A stretch of DNA of 64,000 nt from an uncultured Oscillospiraceae bacterium (GCA_958448165.1 CAUDCW010000001.1:1-64000); one strand, 5' to 3'. Positions 43,589-52,305 are shown, counted from the stretch's first letter. Notes: generated by a model not told the origin, from the letters alone. Numbers and translations are program-made.

Positions 43589-45124
43589 ATGAAAATACTT
43601 ACCTGTGAACAGATGAGAAGGCTTGAGCAGGCGGCTGTTGACGGCGGCATCGGATATTATGAGCTGATGAAAAACGCAGGCACAGCCTCGGCAAAGGCGT
43701 TTGTCGAGCAATTCAACATAAAAAGCAGTGACCGTGCCGTGTCGGTATGCGGCAAGGGCAACAACGGCGGCGACGGCATTGTTGCGGCGCTGTACTTAAA
43801 CAGCATCGGAATAAGAACCGACATTATCCTTGTTGACGGCGAGATTAAGACATCCGAAGCCGCAAGAGCAATGAGCGAGGCGTCAAGGGCAAATATCCCC
43901 GTATGGCGCATCTGGGAGGAAACCGAAAAGAGTATTGAAAAAATAAAAAACGCCGACTATATCATCGACGCAATCTACGGCATAGGCTTCAAGGGAGGAC
44001 TGCGTGAAAATATTCTGCCGGTAGTTGAGCTTATCAACAGAAGCCGTGGAAAGGTTATGGCTATGGATCTGCCGAGCGGTGCGGAATGCGACAGCGGACA
44101 GGTGAGCAACCTTTGTGTAAACGCCGATTTAACGGTCAGCTTTACAACACTCAAGCCTGTTCATGTGCTTTATCCGTCAATGGATTTCTGCGGCATAACA
44201 GGCGTGATGAACGTCGGGATATCAAGCAGGCTTATTGAACGCTCCTCCTATTGGCTTGAAACCACCTCCCGTGCAAACGCAAGAGCGGTGCTCAAAAAGC
44301 GCAGAACCTCGTCAAACAAAGGCACATTCGGCACACTGCTCACTGTCTGCGGCAGCTACGGCATGGCAGGAGCCGCCAATCTTGCGGTAAAGGGAGCATA
44401 CACCTGCGGAGTCGGTCTGGTGCGGTCGGCGGTCACAAAGACGGTTTATTCTCTTAATGCACCTGTCTTTCCCGAGGCGGTCTATATGCCGCTTGCAGAA
44501 AACGAAAACGGCAGGATTTCAAGCGATAATATAAAGGCGATAATCGAGCAGGCTAATATGTCAAAGGCGGTGCTTGTCGGCTGCGGTCTCGGCGTTGACG
44601 ACGACACAAGAAGACTTGTCCGTGAGCTTATACTGCGGTGTGAAGCTCCCCTTGTGCTTGACGCCGACGCACTTAACATTGTCGCCGAATCGCCCGAAAT
44701 ACTCCGGCATGCCCAGTGTGACATTATCATAACGCCGCACCCCGGCGAAATGGCACGACTGTGCAAAATACCGGTTCAGCAGGTTCAGCTCAACCGCAAG
44801 GGCTGTGCACAGTTCTTCGCTGAGAAATACAATGTTATAACGGTGCTCAAGGGCGCTTATACAATAATAGCGTCACCAAGCGGCAAGTGCCTTGTCAACA
44901 CCACAGGCAACCCCGGTATGGCACGAGGCGGCAGCGGCGATGTGCTTGCCGGTATGATTGCCGGGCTTCTCGCTCAGAGCGGCAAAGCCTTTGACTGTGC
45001 GTGTGCAGGCGTGTATATTCACGGCGGAGCAGGAGATTTATGCCGTGACAGGCTCGGCGAATACTCAATGCTTGCAAGCGATATCATCGCCGCAGTACCA
45101 GAATTTTTGCAGAACATTCTGTAG
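43589..45124 (+). CDS. nnr: Bifunctional NAD(P)H-hydrate epimerase/dehydratase
   Basis: The 511-residue protein fuses a YjeF_N epimerase (GKGNNGGDGIVAALYL, about 50-65) to an ADP-dependent ribokinase-like dehydratase (HPGEMARL near 385 and NPGMARGGSGDVLAGM near 440). It repairs damaged NAD(P)H. I start at ATG 43589 rather than an upstream GTG because GGGTG sits six bases before it. It follows mtnN immediately. Confidence 0.94.
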   Translation: MKILTCEQMRRLEQAAVDGGIGYYELMKNAGTASAKAFVEQFNIKSSDRAVSVCGKGNNGGDGIVAALYLNSIGIRTDIILVDGEIKTSEAARAMSEASRANIPVWRIWEETEKSIEKIKNADYIIDAIYGIGFKGGLRENILPVVELINRSRGKVMAMDLPSGAECDSGQVSNLCVNADLTVSFTTLKPVHVLYPSMDFCGITGVMNVGISSRLIERSSYWLETTSRANARAVLKKRRTSSNKGTFGTLLTVCGSYGMAGAANLAVKGAYTCGVGLVRSAVTKTVYSLNAPVFPEAVYMPLAENENGRISSDNIKAIIEQANMSKAVLVGCGLGVDDDTRRLVRELILRCEAPLVLDADALNIVAESPEILRHAQCDIIITPHPGEMARLCKIPVQQVQLNRKGCAQFFAEKYNVITVLKGAYTIIASPSGKCLVNTTGNPGMARGGSGDVLAGMIAGLLAQSGKAFDCACAGVYIHGGAGDLCRDRLGEYSMLASDIIAAVPEFLQNIL

Positions 45125-45180
45125 CAAAATAAACCCATCGCCATAAGATAATAGTAAAAGCGTAAGGAGGCTATTATTTT

Positions 45181-45984
45181 ATGTCTGATGAAAAAATCGG
45201 CGCAAGCATTGACCTGTCCAACATAAAAGAAGCTGTGTGCATTGATGCATACAGGGTTTACGACAGCTGCTCCGACAAGGACTGTCTGAGCGACTTAAGG
45301 GTTTATTTTTGTCCCGAGGCACAGGAGCTTATCGACTGCGCCACAAACGTAAGGCTCAAGGACGTTGACGTAATCAATGTTATGATTGATTTGGAGGCGG
45401 TGCCTTTTCACAGGGGCTTTTTCTCGGTCGATATGGCATATTTCTTCGAGGTAGAGCTTGAGGTATATGCCGCGCCTAAATCTATTGCAACGGTTGTAAA
45501 AGGCTTAAGTATTTTCAACAAGAAGGTTATACTTTTCGGCAGCGAGGGTAATGTAAGGGTATTCAGCTCTGATTATGTCAGAAACGATGACGACGACCAG
45601 CATCCGCCAAAAAGAAATCTTCCGAAGGCAACCGTACAGGTTGCAAAGCCGATAGCATTGTCGGCAAAAATCGTCAAGAAATGCGGCGAGTGTGCGCCGT
45701 GCTGCCCGATACCAAAACACATCTGCTGCCGCTTCGGCAGTGAGATGCCGTGCTGCAAGGGCGAACGTGACGTGCTTGTGTCAATCGGCATATTCACCAT
45801 TGTCAGAATAGAGAGGAACGTCCAGCTTCTTGTTCCGTCATACGACTTCTGTGTGCCGGAAAAGGAATGTGTTACCACCTCAGACAATCCGTGCGAGATG
45901 TTCAGCCGTCTTGAATTCCCGACGGACGAATTCTTCCCGCCTAGAGTAACCGACACAGACGACGACTGCGGCTGTATGCAATAG
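45181..45984 (+). CDS. Cysteine-rich protein of unknown function
   Basis: The 267-residue protein has no signal peptide or membrane segment. Two beta-rich parts flank a cysteine cluster at about 161-198 (CGECAPCCPIPKHICC, then CCKG), with further cysteines at both ends (DSCSDKDC, DDDCGCMQ). I count about 23 cysteines. Such density suggests metal binding or disulfide-linked assembly, as in spore-coat proteins; the gene's place in a sporulating genome makes that plausible but unproven. GGAGG precedes the ATG. It stands alone downstream of nnr. Confidence 0.78.
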   Translation: MSDEKIGASIDLSNIKEAVCIDAYRVYDSCSDKDCLSDLRVYFCPEAQELIDCATNVRLKDVDVINVMIDLEAVPFHRGFFSVDMAYFFEVELEVYAAPKSIATVVKGLSIFNKKVILFGSEGNVRVFSSDYVRNDDDDQHPPKRNLPKATVQVAKPIALSAKIVKKCGECAPCCPIPKHICCRFGSEMPCCKGERDVLVSIGIFTIVRIERNVQLLVPSYDFCVPEKECVTTSDNPCEMFSRLEFPTDEFFPPRVTDTDDDCGCMQ

Positions 45985-45994
45985 CAGTGCAGAG

Positions 45995-46135
45995 TTCAGA
46001 GTGAAGAGTGGAGTTGTGGTTGTGCCGCAAGCGGCTACGAAATATAAAATACTTGTAACAGTTCAGGCTTCCTTTTCAAAGGGAGCCTTACTTCGTTTCA
46101 CAATCTCTTCACTCTAAAAAACACCGCTTGCGGCG
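45995..46135. repeat. Inverted-arm repeat, family C copy 2
   Basis: Left part GAGTGAAGAGTGGAGTTGTGG with GTGCCGCAAGCGGC faces right part CTCTTCACTC and CACCGCTTGCGGCGACAACC in inverse orientation. Arms and the CGCCGCAAGCGG module match copy 1 at 20690. It fills the gap between the Cys-rich gene and the next gene; no frame. Confidence 0.65.
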
Positions 46136-46273
46136 ACAACCAATTCTATTCTCTTTTCACTGCGTTGAAGCCGCACCATATTTTTCCTTTTTCGCAATAA
46201 GGTTGTAATTAATGCGAAAAAGTTGTATAATTTTGTCGTTAGCATTATCACAATATTGAAAGGCTGTGAAAAA

Positions 46274-47335
46274 ATGAGATGCAAAAACTGCGGCAAGGCT
46301 GTTAACGACAACGCAAAATTCTGTCCGCACTGCGGCGACAATCTTCAGTCGCACAACGACGACAGAGAAATTTTCAGTAACAGCTCCGAAAAAAGAATAG
46401 ACGAAGAGCTGCACAGGGTTGAATACGAAACCAATCACAGGGACGCAACGCCCGATTATCAGTCAGACGAGTATTACAAAGACCAATACTCGTCGCCTAT
46501 TGAAAATCAGCCCGATAACAATTTTCAGGTCAACAGTCAATACACTGCACCGGGCGGCGAATATGCCCCGTATGCTCCCGACGATATCGACGAGTTCGGC
46601 AACGAAAAACCCAAAAAGCACAAAAAAGCTCTTGCCGCCGTTATCATTATCGGTGCAATTCTTATAACTGCATTTGTTGTTTTTGCCGCGATAATACTCG
46701 GCAGAACCTGCTCGGGCAGCACCGCATCAACGCCGACAGCTGCAACCTCAACCGACCCGACCGCACCATCGACAGCAACAAAGCTGATGATTGACCTCCC
46801 CGATGTTCTCGGCAAAACACAGCAGGAAGCAACCGACGAGCTTGAAAGCCTCGGCTTCAGCGTGAGCGTGATAAAACAAAACAGCGATACGGTTGAAAGC
46901 GGATACATTGTCAGCCAGAGTCCGAGAGCAGGCGACAGCTACGAACCCGGAACAACGGTGACACTTGCCGTTTCCATAGGACCGGAAGAAACCGAGACTG
47001 AAACCGAAACCGAGACTGAAACCGAAACAGCAACCGACCCGACACAAGCCGAAAAAACAATCAGCACATATATCCTCCCCGACAGCAACGCACGCTATCT
47101 TGACTATTCAGACCTTGAGGGTATTGACGGAGAGCAGCTTGTTCTCGCCAGAAACGAAATTTACGCCCGCCACGGCAGGCTGTTTGACTCGCCCGAAATA
47201 CAAAGCTATTTTGACAAATGCACATGGTACAACGGCACTGTAAAGCCGGGTGATTTTGACGAAAGCATCTTGAACAAGTACGAAAGAGCAAATATCGACT
47301 TTATTTTACAAAAGGAAAACAGCGCAGCGGCTTAG
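46274..47335 (+). CDS. Zinc-ribbon, PASTA and YARHG domain membrane protein
   Basis: The 353-residue protein has an N-terminal zinc ribbon (MRCKNCGKAVNDNAKFCPHC), an acidic Tyr-rich linker, one membrane helix near 122-145, a PASTA domain (about 172-237, LPDVLGKTQQEATDELESLG), a Glu-Thr repeat of about eight pairs, and a C-terminal YARHG domain (LVLARNEIYARHGRLF, about 295-310). The ribbon is likely cytoplasmic and PASTA-YARHG outside; PASTA domains bind peptidoglycan fragments. I start at ATG 46274, preceded by GAAAGG; a 17-codon longer frame lacks a site. Stand-alone gene. Confidence 0.85.
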   Translation: MRCKNCGKAVNDNAKFCPHCGDNLQSHNDDREIFSNSSEKRIDEELHRVEYETNHRDATPDYQSDEYYKDQYSSPIENQPDNNFQVNSQYTAPGGEYAPYAPDDIDEFGNEKPKKHKKALAAVIIIGAILITAFVVFAAIILGRTCSGSTASTPTAATSTDPTAPSTATKLMIDLPDVLGKTQQEATDELESLGFSVSVIKQNSDTVESGYIVSQSPRAGDSYEPGTTVTLAVSIGPEETETETETETETETATDPTQAEKTISTYILPDSNARYLDYSDLEGIDGEQLVLARNEIYARHGRLFDSPEIQSYFDKCTWYNGTVKPGDFDESILNKYERANIDFILQKENSAAA

Positions 47336-47344
47336 CCGCAGAGT

Positions 47345-47400
47345 TTGGAGTTTTGAGCTTGGAGTTTTGAGCTTGGAGTTTTGAGTTTGGAGTTAAGAGT
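47345..47400. repeat. Tandem 14-base repeat
   Basis: Four copies of TTGGAGTTTTGAGC, the last two slightly changed, directly after the PASTA-YARHG gene. The last copy grades into a family C arm. Confidence 0.85.
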
Positions 47401-47475
47401 GGAGAGTTGAATGCGGATTTCTTTGATTCCTAATTCCTAATTATCTCCATTCTCAACTCTCCACTCTTAAATAAA
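47387..47475. repeat. Inverted-arm repeat, family C copy 3
   Basis: AAGAGTGGAGAGTTGA at 47394-47410 faces TCAACTCTCCACTCTT at 47453-47469, a perfect 16-base inverted repeat around an AT-rich loop. As RNA it would form a long hairpin between the PASTA-YARHG gene and glyA. Confidence 0.75.
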
Positions 47476-47499
47476 AATTGTGTTGCAATAAACCTCGGT

Positions 47500-47527
47500 T
47501 TGACATATAATTAGTCTGTATTATACT
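47500..47527 (+). promoter_or_regulatory. glyA promoter
   Basis: TTGACA (47500-47505), 16 bases, TATACT (47522-47527), giving a leader of about 17 bases. Confidence 0.75.
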
Positions 47528-47550
47528 GACAAAAGAAAGGGATGTTTGAA

Positions 47551-48804
47551 ATGTATAAGGATATGGTAGATACAATAGGCTTTCTCGGCGCATACGACAG
47601 CGACGTTGCAAAAGCAATGAACGATGAGCTGAAAAGACAGAGAAGAAACATTGAGCTTATCGCATCGGAAAACATTGTTTCCCCTGCCGTTATGGCGGCT
47701 ATGGGCAGCGTGCTGACAAACAAGTACGCCGAGGGTTATCCGGGCAAGCGTTACTACGGCGGCTGCCAGTGTGTTGACGTTGTTGAGGAAATCGCACGCA
47801 AAAGAGCCTGCGAGCTTTTCGGTGCAGAGCACGCAAATGTTCAGCCTCACTCGGGCGCACAGGCTAATATGGCTGTTTACTTTGCTATGCTCGAGCCCGG
47901 CGACACGGTTATGGGAATGAACTTAAGCGAAGGCGGTCACCTCACGCACGGCTCACCCGTAAACCTGAGCGGCAAATACTACAACTTTGTAGCATACGGC
48001 GTTGACCCCGAAACACACAGAATAGATTATGACAAGGTAATGGAGCAGGCTCTTGAGTGCAAGCCGAAGCTCATTGTGTGCGGTGCAAGCGCATATCCGA
48101 GAATCATCGACTTCAAGAAGTTCCGCGAAATTGCCGACGCTTGCGGCGCTTATCTTATGGTTGATATGGCGCATATCGCAGGACTTGTTGCGGCAGGCGT
48201 TCACCCGAACCCGGTTGAGCACGCTCATTTTGTCACAACAACCACTCACAAGACCTTAAGAGGACCGAGAGGCGGTCTTATCCTTTGCAAGGAGGAATTC
48301 GCAAAGGCAATCGACAAGGCTATCTTCCCTGGCACACAGGGCGGTCCGCTGATGCACACAATCGCCGCAAAGGCTGTTTGCCTCGGCGAAGCGTTGAAGC
48401 CTGAGTTCAAGGCTTACGGCGAGCAGATTGTCAAGAACTGCAAGGCGCTGGCTGATGGTCTTATCAAGAGAGGTCACAAGCTTGTATCAGGCGGCACAGA
48501 TAACCACGTTTTACTGCTCGACTTAAAGGAAACAGAGCTTACAGGCAAGGAGCTTGAGCATCGTCTTGACGAGGTTTATATCACAGCAAACAAGAACACC
48601 GTACCAAACGAGCCGAGAAGTCCGTTTGTGACAAGCGGCGTGAGAATGGGCACTGCTGCTGTGACAACAAGAGGCTTCAAAGAGGACGATATGGACAAGA
48701 TTGCCGAGTTCATCACAATGGTAACAGAGGACTTTGAGGGCAACGCAGACGCCGTAAGAGCAGGCGTTACCGAGCTTTGCAACAAGTATCCGCTGTATGA
48801 ATAA
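47551..48804 (+). CDS. glyA: Serine hydroxymethyltransferase
   Basis: The 417-residue PLP enzyme has QRRNIELIASENIVS (about 29-43), YPGKRYYGGCQ, MAHIAGLVAAG, and the PLP lysine in VTTTTHKTLRGPRGG (about 222-236). It interconverts serine and glycine with tetrahydrofolate. AAAGGG lies nine bases before the chosen ATG; an ATG three codons earlier directly abuts it. A strong terminator follows. Confidence 0.96.
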   Translation: MYKDMVDTIGFLGAYDSDVAKAMNDELKRQRRNIELIASENIVSPAVMAAMGSVLTNKYAEGYPGKRYYGGCQCVDVVEEIARKRACELFGAEHANVQPHSGAQANMAVYFAMLEPGDTVMGMNLSEGGHLTHGSPVNLSGKYYNFVAYGVDPETHRIDYDKVMEQALECKPKLIVCGASAYPRIIDFKKFREIADACGAYLMVDMAHIAGLVAAGVHPNPVEHAHFVTTTTHKTLRGPRGGLILCKEEFAKAIDKAIFPGTQGGPLMHTIAAKAVCLGEALKPEFKAYGEQIVKNCKALADGLIKRGHKLVSGGTDNHVLLLDLKETELTGKELEHRLDEVYITANKNTVPNEPRSPFVTSGVRMGTAAVTTRGFKEDDMDKIAEFITMVTEDFEGNADAVRAGVTELCNKYPLYE

Positions 48805-48824
48805 TTTCTGATAATAAAATATTC

Positions 48825-48855
48825 AAGGGCGAATCCGTTTCGGGTTCGCCCTTTT
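48825..48855 (+). terminator. glyA terminator
   Basis: AAGGGCGAA/TTCGCCCTT stem with inner CCG/CGG pairing, followed by TTGTT. Confidence 0.85.
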
Positions 48856-48880
48856 GTTATATATCCAACTTAATTCAGCC

Positions 48881-49023
48881 TTATACTAATGCCTGATAGA
48901 AAGTAGATTTATATTTGCGAGGATAATTTTTGCAAGACAAGGCTGACACCTTGCAAGAACGACAACACAGTATTGCGGAAATCAGACCGCAAAGATTGTC
49001 TGTTTCCTTAGGTATAAGTATTA
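48881..49023. repeat. MITE-like dispersed repeat, family B copy 2
   Basis: Matches copy 1 (930-1090) across both ends: TACTAATGCCTGATAGAAAG on the left and GGTATAAGTATTA on the right. The central hairpin is shortened to CAAGG/CCTTG. GTATTAAAGCA is directly repeated at 49018-49039 across its right edge, possibly a target duplication. It ends nine bases from the stop of the ABC ATPase gene. Confidence 0.72.
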
Positions 49024-49031
49024 AAGCAGTA

Positions 49032-49772
49032 TTAAAGCACCTTTGACAAAAAGTCCTTGAGCCTTTGGTTTTTCGGGTTGCCGAAGAACTCCTGCGGCGG
49101 TCCCTGCTCCAGAATTACTCCGTCGTCAACAAACACAACATCCGTTCCGACCTCTCTTGCAAAGCCCATTTCGTGGGTAACAACAACCATTGTCATTCCG
49201 TCCTTTGCAAGCTGTTTCATAACGTCAAGAACCTCGCCGACCATTTCGGGATCGAGCGCACTTGTCGGCTCGTCGAAAAGCATTACATCCGGGTTCATAC
49301 AAAGCGCACGCACAATTGCTATTCTCTGCTTCTGACCGCCCGAAAGCTGCGACGGATACGAACCTGCTCTGTCGGCAAGTCCGACTCTTTCAAGCAGCTC
49401 CATTGCACGCTTTTCTGCTTCATTCTTGTCCAGCTTGAGCAGCTTTATCGGACCGAGCGTCATATTCTTCAGCACCGTCATATGCGGAAACAGGTTGAAC
49501 TGCTGGAACACCATACCCATCTTCTGTCTGTGCAGGTTGATGTTTACCTTAGGGTCGGTTATGTCCGTCCCCTCAAACAGAATCGTACCTCCCGTCGGCT
49601 CTTCAAGTCTGTTAAGACAGCGCAGAAATGTCGATTTGCCCGAACCGGAAGCGCCGATAACAACCATAACGTCGCCCTTGTGTATCTCGGCGTTTATCCC
49701 CTTAAGAACCTGAACATCCCCAAAGGATTTCTGCAGATTGTTTACTTTAATAAGCACATCATTAGTGGTCAC
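49032..49772 (-). CDS. Polar amino acid ABC transporter ATP-binding protein
   Basis: The 246-residue ATPase has Walker A GASGSGKSTFLRCL (about 38-51), Q-loop VFQQFNLFPHMTV, signature LSGGQKQRIAIVRAL (about 136), and Walker B VMLFDEPTSALDPEMVGEV. This is the GlnQ/HisP class that powers polar amino acid uptake. I start at GTG 49772, ten bases after GGAGG, overlapping the permease gene by 11 bases; the longer frame upstream reads permease DNA. Last gene of the transporter operon. Confidence 0.93.
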   Translation of the reverse strand: MTTNDVLIKVNNLQKSFGDVQVLKGINAEIHKGDVMVVIGASGSGKSTFLRCLNRLEEPTGGTILFEGTDITDPKVNINLHRQKMGMVFQQFNLFPHMTVLKNMTLGPIKLLKLDKNEAEKRAMELLERVGLADRAGSYPSQLSGGQKQRIAIVRALCMNPDVMLFDEPTSALDPEMVGEVLDVMKQLAKDGMTMVVVTHEMGFAREVGTDVVFVDDGVILEQGPPQEFFGNPKNQRLKDFLSKVL

Positions 49773-50493
49773 TGCTGCGCAGCCTCCTTTCAAGCTTCTT
49801 GAGGAAGTATGTAAGAACAAGAACAATAATCAGGTAAATAACCGCAACCGTAATAAGCGGGAAGAACGCCTCGTATGTGCGTGAACGGATGAGATTTCCG
49901 ACATATGTCAGATCCTTCAGAGCAACATAGCCGGCAACCGAGGTTTCCTTGACAAGCACGATAAACTCGTTGCCGAGAGCAGGCAGAATGTTCTTGAACG
50001 CCTGCGGAATAATAACGTGAAGCATAGTGCTTTTATAGTCAAAGCCCAGCGAACGGCTCGCCTCAAACTGTCCCTTGTCAATCGACATAATACCGGAACG
50101 CACAATTTCGGCAACATAAGCCGCCGAGTTAAGACCAAAGGCGATTATCGCCGCAATAATGCCATCTCGCACAGAGGACAGAATGACATAGTAAATTATC
50201 ATAAGCTGAATAACCACCGGCGTTCCTCTGATTACCGTGATATAAATATTGCAGATGAAATTGAAAATCTTAAGAACATAGTCACCCGGCGTTGAGCATT
50301 TTCTGCCCAGAAGCTGCATATCGTGCGTTGAGCGCACAATGGCGATAAGAAAACCCAGAACAACGCCGATGACAGCCGCACACAGGGTTATTTCAACCGT
50401 TACGCCAAGACCCGACAAAAGCTGCAGCCAGCGGTCATCGGTTATAAATGTTCTTTCAAAGCTTGCCGCCAGATCGGAAAAAAATTGTTCCAT
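49762..50493 (-). CDS. Polar amino acid ABC transporter permease
   Basis: The 243-residue membrane protein has about five hydrophobic segments, the HisM/GlnP-type RGTPVVIQLMIIYYVI (about 89-104), and the EAA loop FEASRSLGFDYKSTMLHVIIPQA trimmed at about 142-165, which couples to the ATPase. Only one permease gene is present, so a homodimer is expected. It follows the binding-protein gene after a terminator-like hairpin. Confidence 0.94.
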   Translation of the reverse strand: MEQFFSDLAASFERTFITDDRWLQLLSGLGVTVEITLCAAVIGVVLGFLIAIVRSTHDMQLLGRKCSTPGDYVLKIFNFICNIYITVIRGTPVVIQLMIIYYVILSSVRDGIIAAIIAFGLNSAAYVAEIVRSGIMSIDKGQFEASRSLGFDYKSTMLHVIIPQAFKNILPALGNEFIVLVKETSVAGYVALKDLTYVGNLIRSRTYEAFFPLITVAVIYLIIVLVLTYFLKKLERRLRSSDH

Positions 50494-50589
50494 TTATTCT
50501 CCTCCTTGATTAAACGGACCTGCCGTTCAAAGTTAATAGATTCCTGCGGAATCTGTTTTGTCACACCGTGACGAAATTTTGCTTTGCAC

Positions 50590-50634
50590 AAAAAAGAAGC
50601 CGTGCCTTTAAGCCAAAGCCCAAAGCGCGGCTTC
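50590..50634 (-). terminator. Partial terminator between binding-protein and permease genes
   Basis: On the minus strand GAAGCCG, a 25-base inner stem-loop, CGGCTTC, then six T residues. Within the operon it probably lowers permease and ATPase transcript relative to the binding protein, a common stoichiometry device. Confidence 0.78.
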
Positions 50635-50659
50635 GTTGCCGAGCTGATGCCCGAATCAA

Positions 50660-51454
50660 TTACTCTTTAACAATAATAACCTGCTTAGCCTTTGTGTATG
50701 TGTCGGTAAAGTTGATTGACTGCTCTCTTTCCTCTGTAACAGTCATACCTGCCATACCAAAGTCAGCCTTGCCGGACTGAACCGCAGTGATGATTGAATC
50801 AAAGTCCATATCGTCGATAACAAGCTTGTAGCCGAGCTTGTCGCAGATTGCCTGTGCGAGCATTGCGTCAATGCCGACAACCTTTCCGCCCTCCTGATAC
50901 TCATACGGTTCAAAAGTGGCGTTTGTTGCCATATGAAGCTCACCCTTTGAGGTATCGGTTCCTGCCGGTGTTTCATACGGTGACTTGCCCTTTGTGTCGT
51001 CGCCGATGAAGTTGTTGATAATCTTGTCAACTGTGCCGTCCTCTTTAAGCTCTTTCAGAGCCTTGTTGATGTTGTCCTTAAGCTCCTCTTTATCCTTAGC
51101 TACGCAGATTGCGTATTCCTCTTCGGCAAAAGGTTCGTCAAGAATCTTAAGACCCTTGTTGGCAGCTACAAAAGCCTTTGCAGGCTCGTTGTCGATGATT
51201 ACGCAGTCAACCTTGTCCTGAGTAAGAGCAAGCACTGCATCGGCACCCTTGTTGTAACGGTCGATGGAGCAGCCGTCTTCTTCGCAGTCAGTTGCATAAA
51301 TATCGCCGGTTGTGCCGAGCTGAACGCCGATTTTTACGTTTTTAAGGTCGTCGATGCTCTGAATCTTTGCTGTCGATGAGCCGCAGGCTGTGAGTGAAAG
51401 CGCAGCCGAACAGAGCATTGTCAATGCGAGTATGCCGGAAATAATTTTTTTCAT
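50660..51454 (-). CDS. Polar amino acid ABC transporter substrate-binding lipoprotein
   Basis: The 264-residue protein starts MKKIISGILALTMLCSAA with lipobox LTAC (lipid-anchored Cys about 23), then the type 2 periplasmic-binding fold: KNVKIGVQLGTTGD (about 37-50) and TVTEEREQSINFTDTY near the C-terminus. It presents an amino acid to the permease; the ligand is not certain. GAGGG lies six bases before the chosen ATG; a nine-codon longer frame is unlikely. First gene of the transporter operon. Confidence 0.93.
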   Translation of the reverse strand: MKKIISGILALTMLCSAALSLTACGSSTAKIQSIDDLKNVKIGVQLGTTGDIYATDCEEDGCSIDRYNKGADAVLALTQDKVDCVIIDNEPAKAFVAANKGLKILDEPFAEEEYAICVAKDKEELKDNINKALKELKEDGTVDKIINNFIGDDTKGKSPYETPAGTDTSKGELHMATNATFEPYEYQEGGKVVGIDAMLAQAICDKLGYKLVIDDMDFDSIITAVQSGKADFGMAGMTVTEEREQSINFTDTYTKAKQVIIVKE

Positions 51455-51470
51455 TGTTAGCCCTCTTTTC

Positions 51471-51512
51471 TTAGGAAACACTGATTAAATCGTTTGTGCA
51501 GTGGTTTCCTTA
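51471..51512. repeat. Internally deleted remnant of repeat family A
   Basis: TAGGAAACACTGATTAAATC followed by GTTTGTGCA matches the left end of family A exactly and is joined directly to GTGGTTTCCTTA, a right-end-like piece. It lies 17 bases before the binding-protein start, inside its leader, and may include its ribosome-proximal sequence. The remaining upstream 290 bases are AT-rich. Confidence 0.65.
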
Positions 51513-51741
51513 CATATTGTCAAGACACATTATAATATAGCTTGCGGCAAATTGCAAATAAAATGAATAAATTATCTTAATTTTTGCGAATTTATTCAAT
51601 GGAAAAACAGAAATTTTCCTGTCAAGAATTATAAGCACTGCCTGTCACGCCTTTAACAAAAGCCTGAATTCATCGTTGTTTCATTAATATATTTTTTATC
51701 GCAAAAGTACGGCTGTTTTTTCATTTGTCACTATTAACCTG

Positions 51742-51770
51742 TTGATTATCGCCGCAAAATAAGCTATTAT
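51742..51770 (+). promoter_or_regulatory. Promoter of the dCMP deaminase gene
   Basis: TTGATT (51742-51747), 17 bases, TATTAT (51765-51770), 35 bases before the ATG. Confidence 0.65.
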
Positions 51771-51805
51771 ATATTTATAAATCTATCAGTTCGGAGGCGA
51801 GCAAA

Positions 51806-52294
51806 ATGGACAGAATCGACAAGAACAATTATTACCTTGACATAGCAGAAACGGTTCTGGAGCGAGGCACCTGTTTAAGACGCAATTTCGGAGCAATCAT
51901 CGTCAACCGCGACCAGATTATTTCAACAGGCTATGTCGGCGCACCGAGAGGCAGGCAGAATTGCATTGACCTCGGTCACTGCATAAGAGAAACAAAGAAA
52001 ATCCCACGGGGCGAACGCTATGAGCTGTGCCGCAGTGTTCACGCCGAGGCAAACGCCATTATCCATGCGTCACGAAACGATATGATAGGCGCAACGATGT
52101 ATCTTGTGGGCAAGGACGCAAGAACGGGTGAATATATTGAGAACGCAAACTCCTGCGCTATGTGCAAGAGGATGATAATAAACTCGGGCATAACAAAGGT
52201 TATTATCAGAAATAACAAGACAAAATTCACCGCAATTTATGTTGACGACTGGGTTCACAACGACGAAAGCCTTGACGGTGTTTTCGGGTATTAA
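51806..52294 (+). CDS. dCMP deaminase-family protein
   Basis: The 162-residue zinc deaminase has the metal site HAEANAIIHAS (about 77) and the later SCAMCKRMIINSGI (about 115), with Ser in place of the usual Pro before the first Cys. N-terminal RRNFGAIIVN fits ComEB/dCMP deaminases, which make dUMP for thymidylate. CGGAGG precedes the ATG. Single gene; a terminator and a repeat remnant follow. Confidence 0.9.
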   Translation: MDRIDKNNYYLDIAETVLERGTCLRRNFGAIIVNRDQIISTGYVGAPRGRQNCIDLGHCIRETKKIPRGERYELCRSVHAEANAIIHASRNDMIGATMYLVGKDARTGEYIENANSCAMCKRMIINSGITKVIIRNNKTKFTAIYVDDWVHNDESLDGVFGY

Positions 52295-52305
52295 AACAGA
52301 AATAA

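Noticed and set aside
47345..47475. Possible CRISPR array
   Set aside because: The 14-base repeats are contiguous with no spacers, no Cas gene is present, and the following inverted arms belong to a dispersed repeat family.
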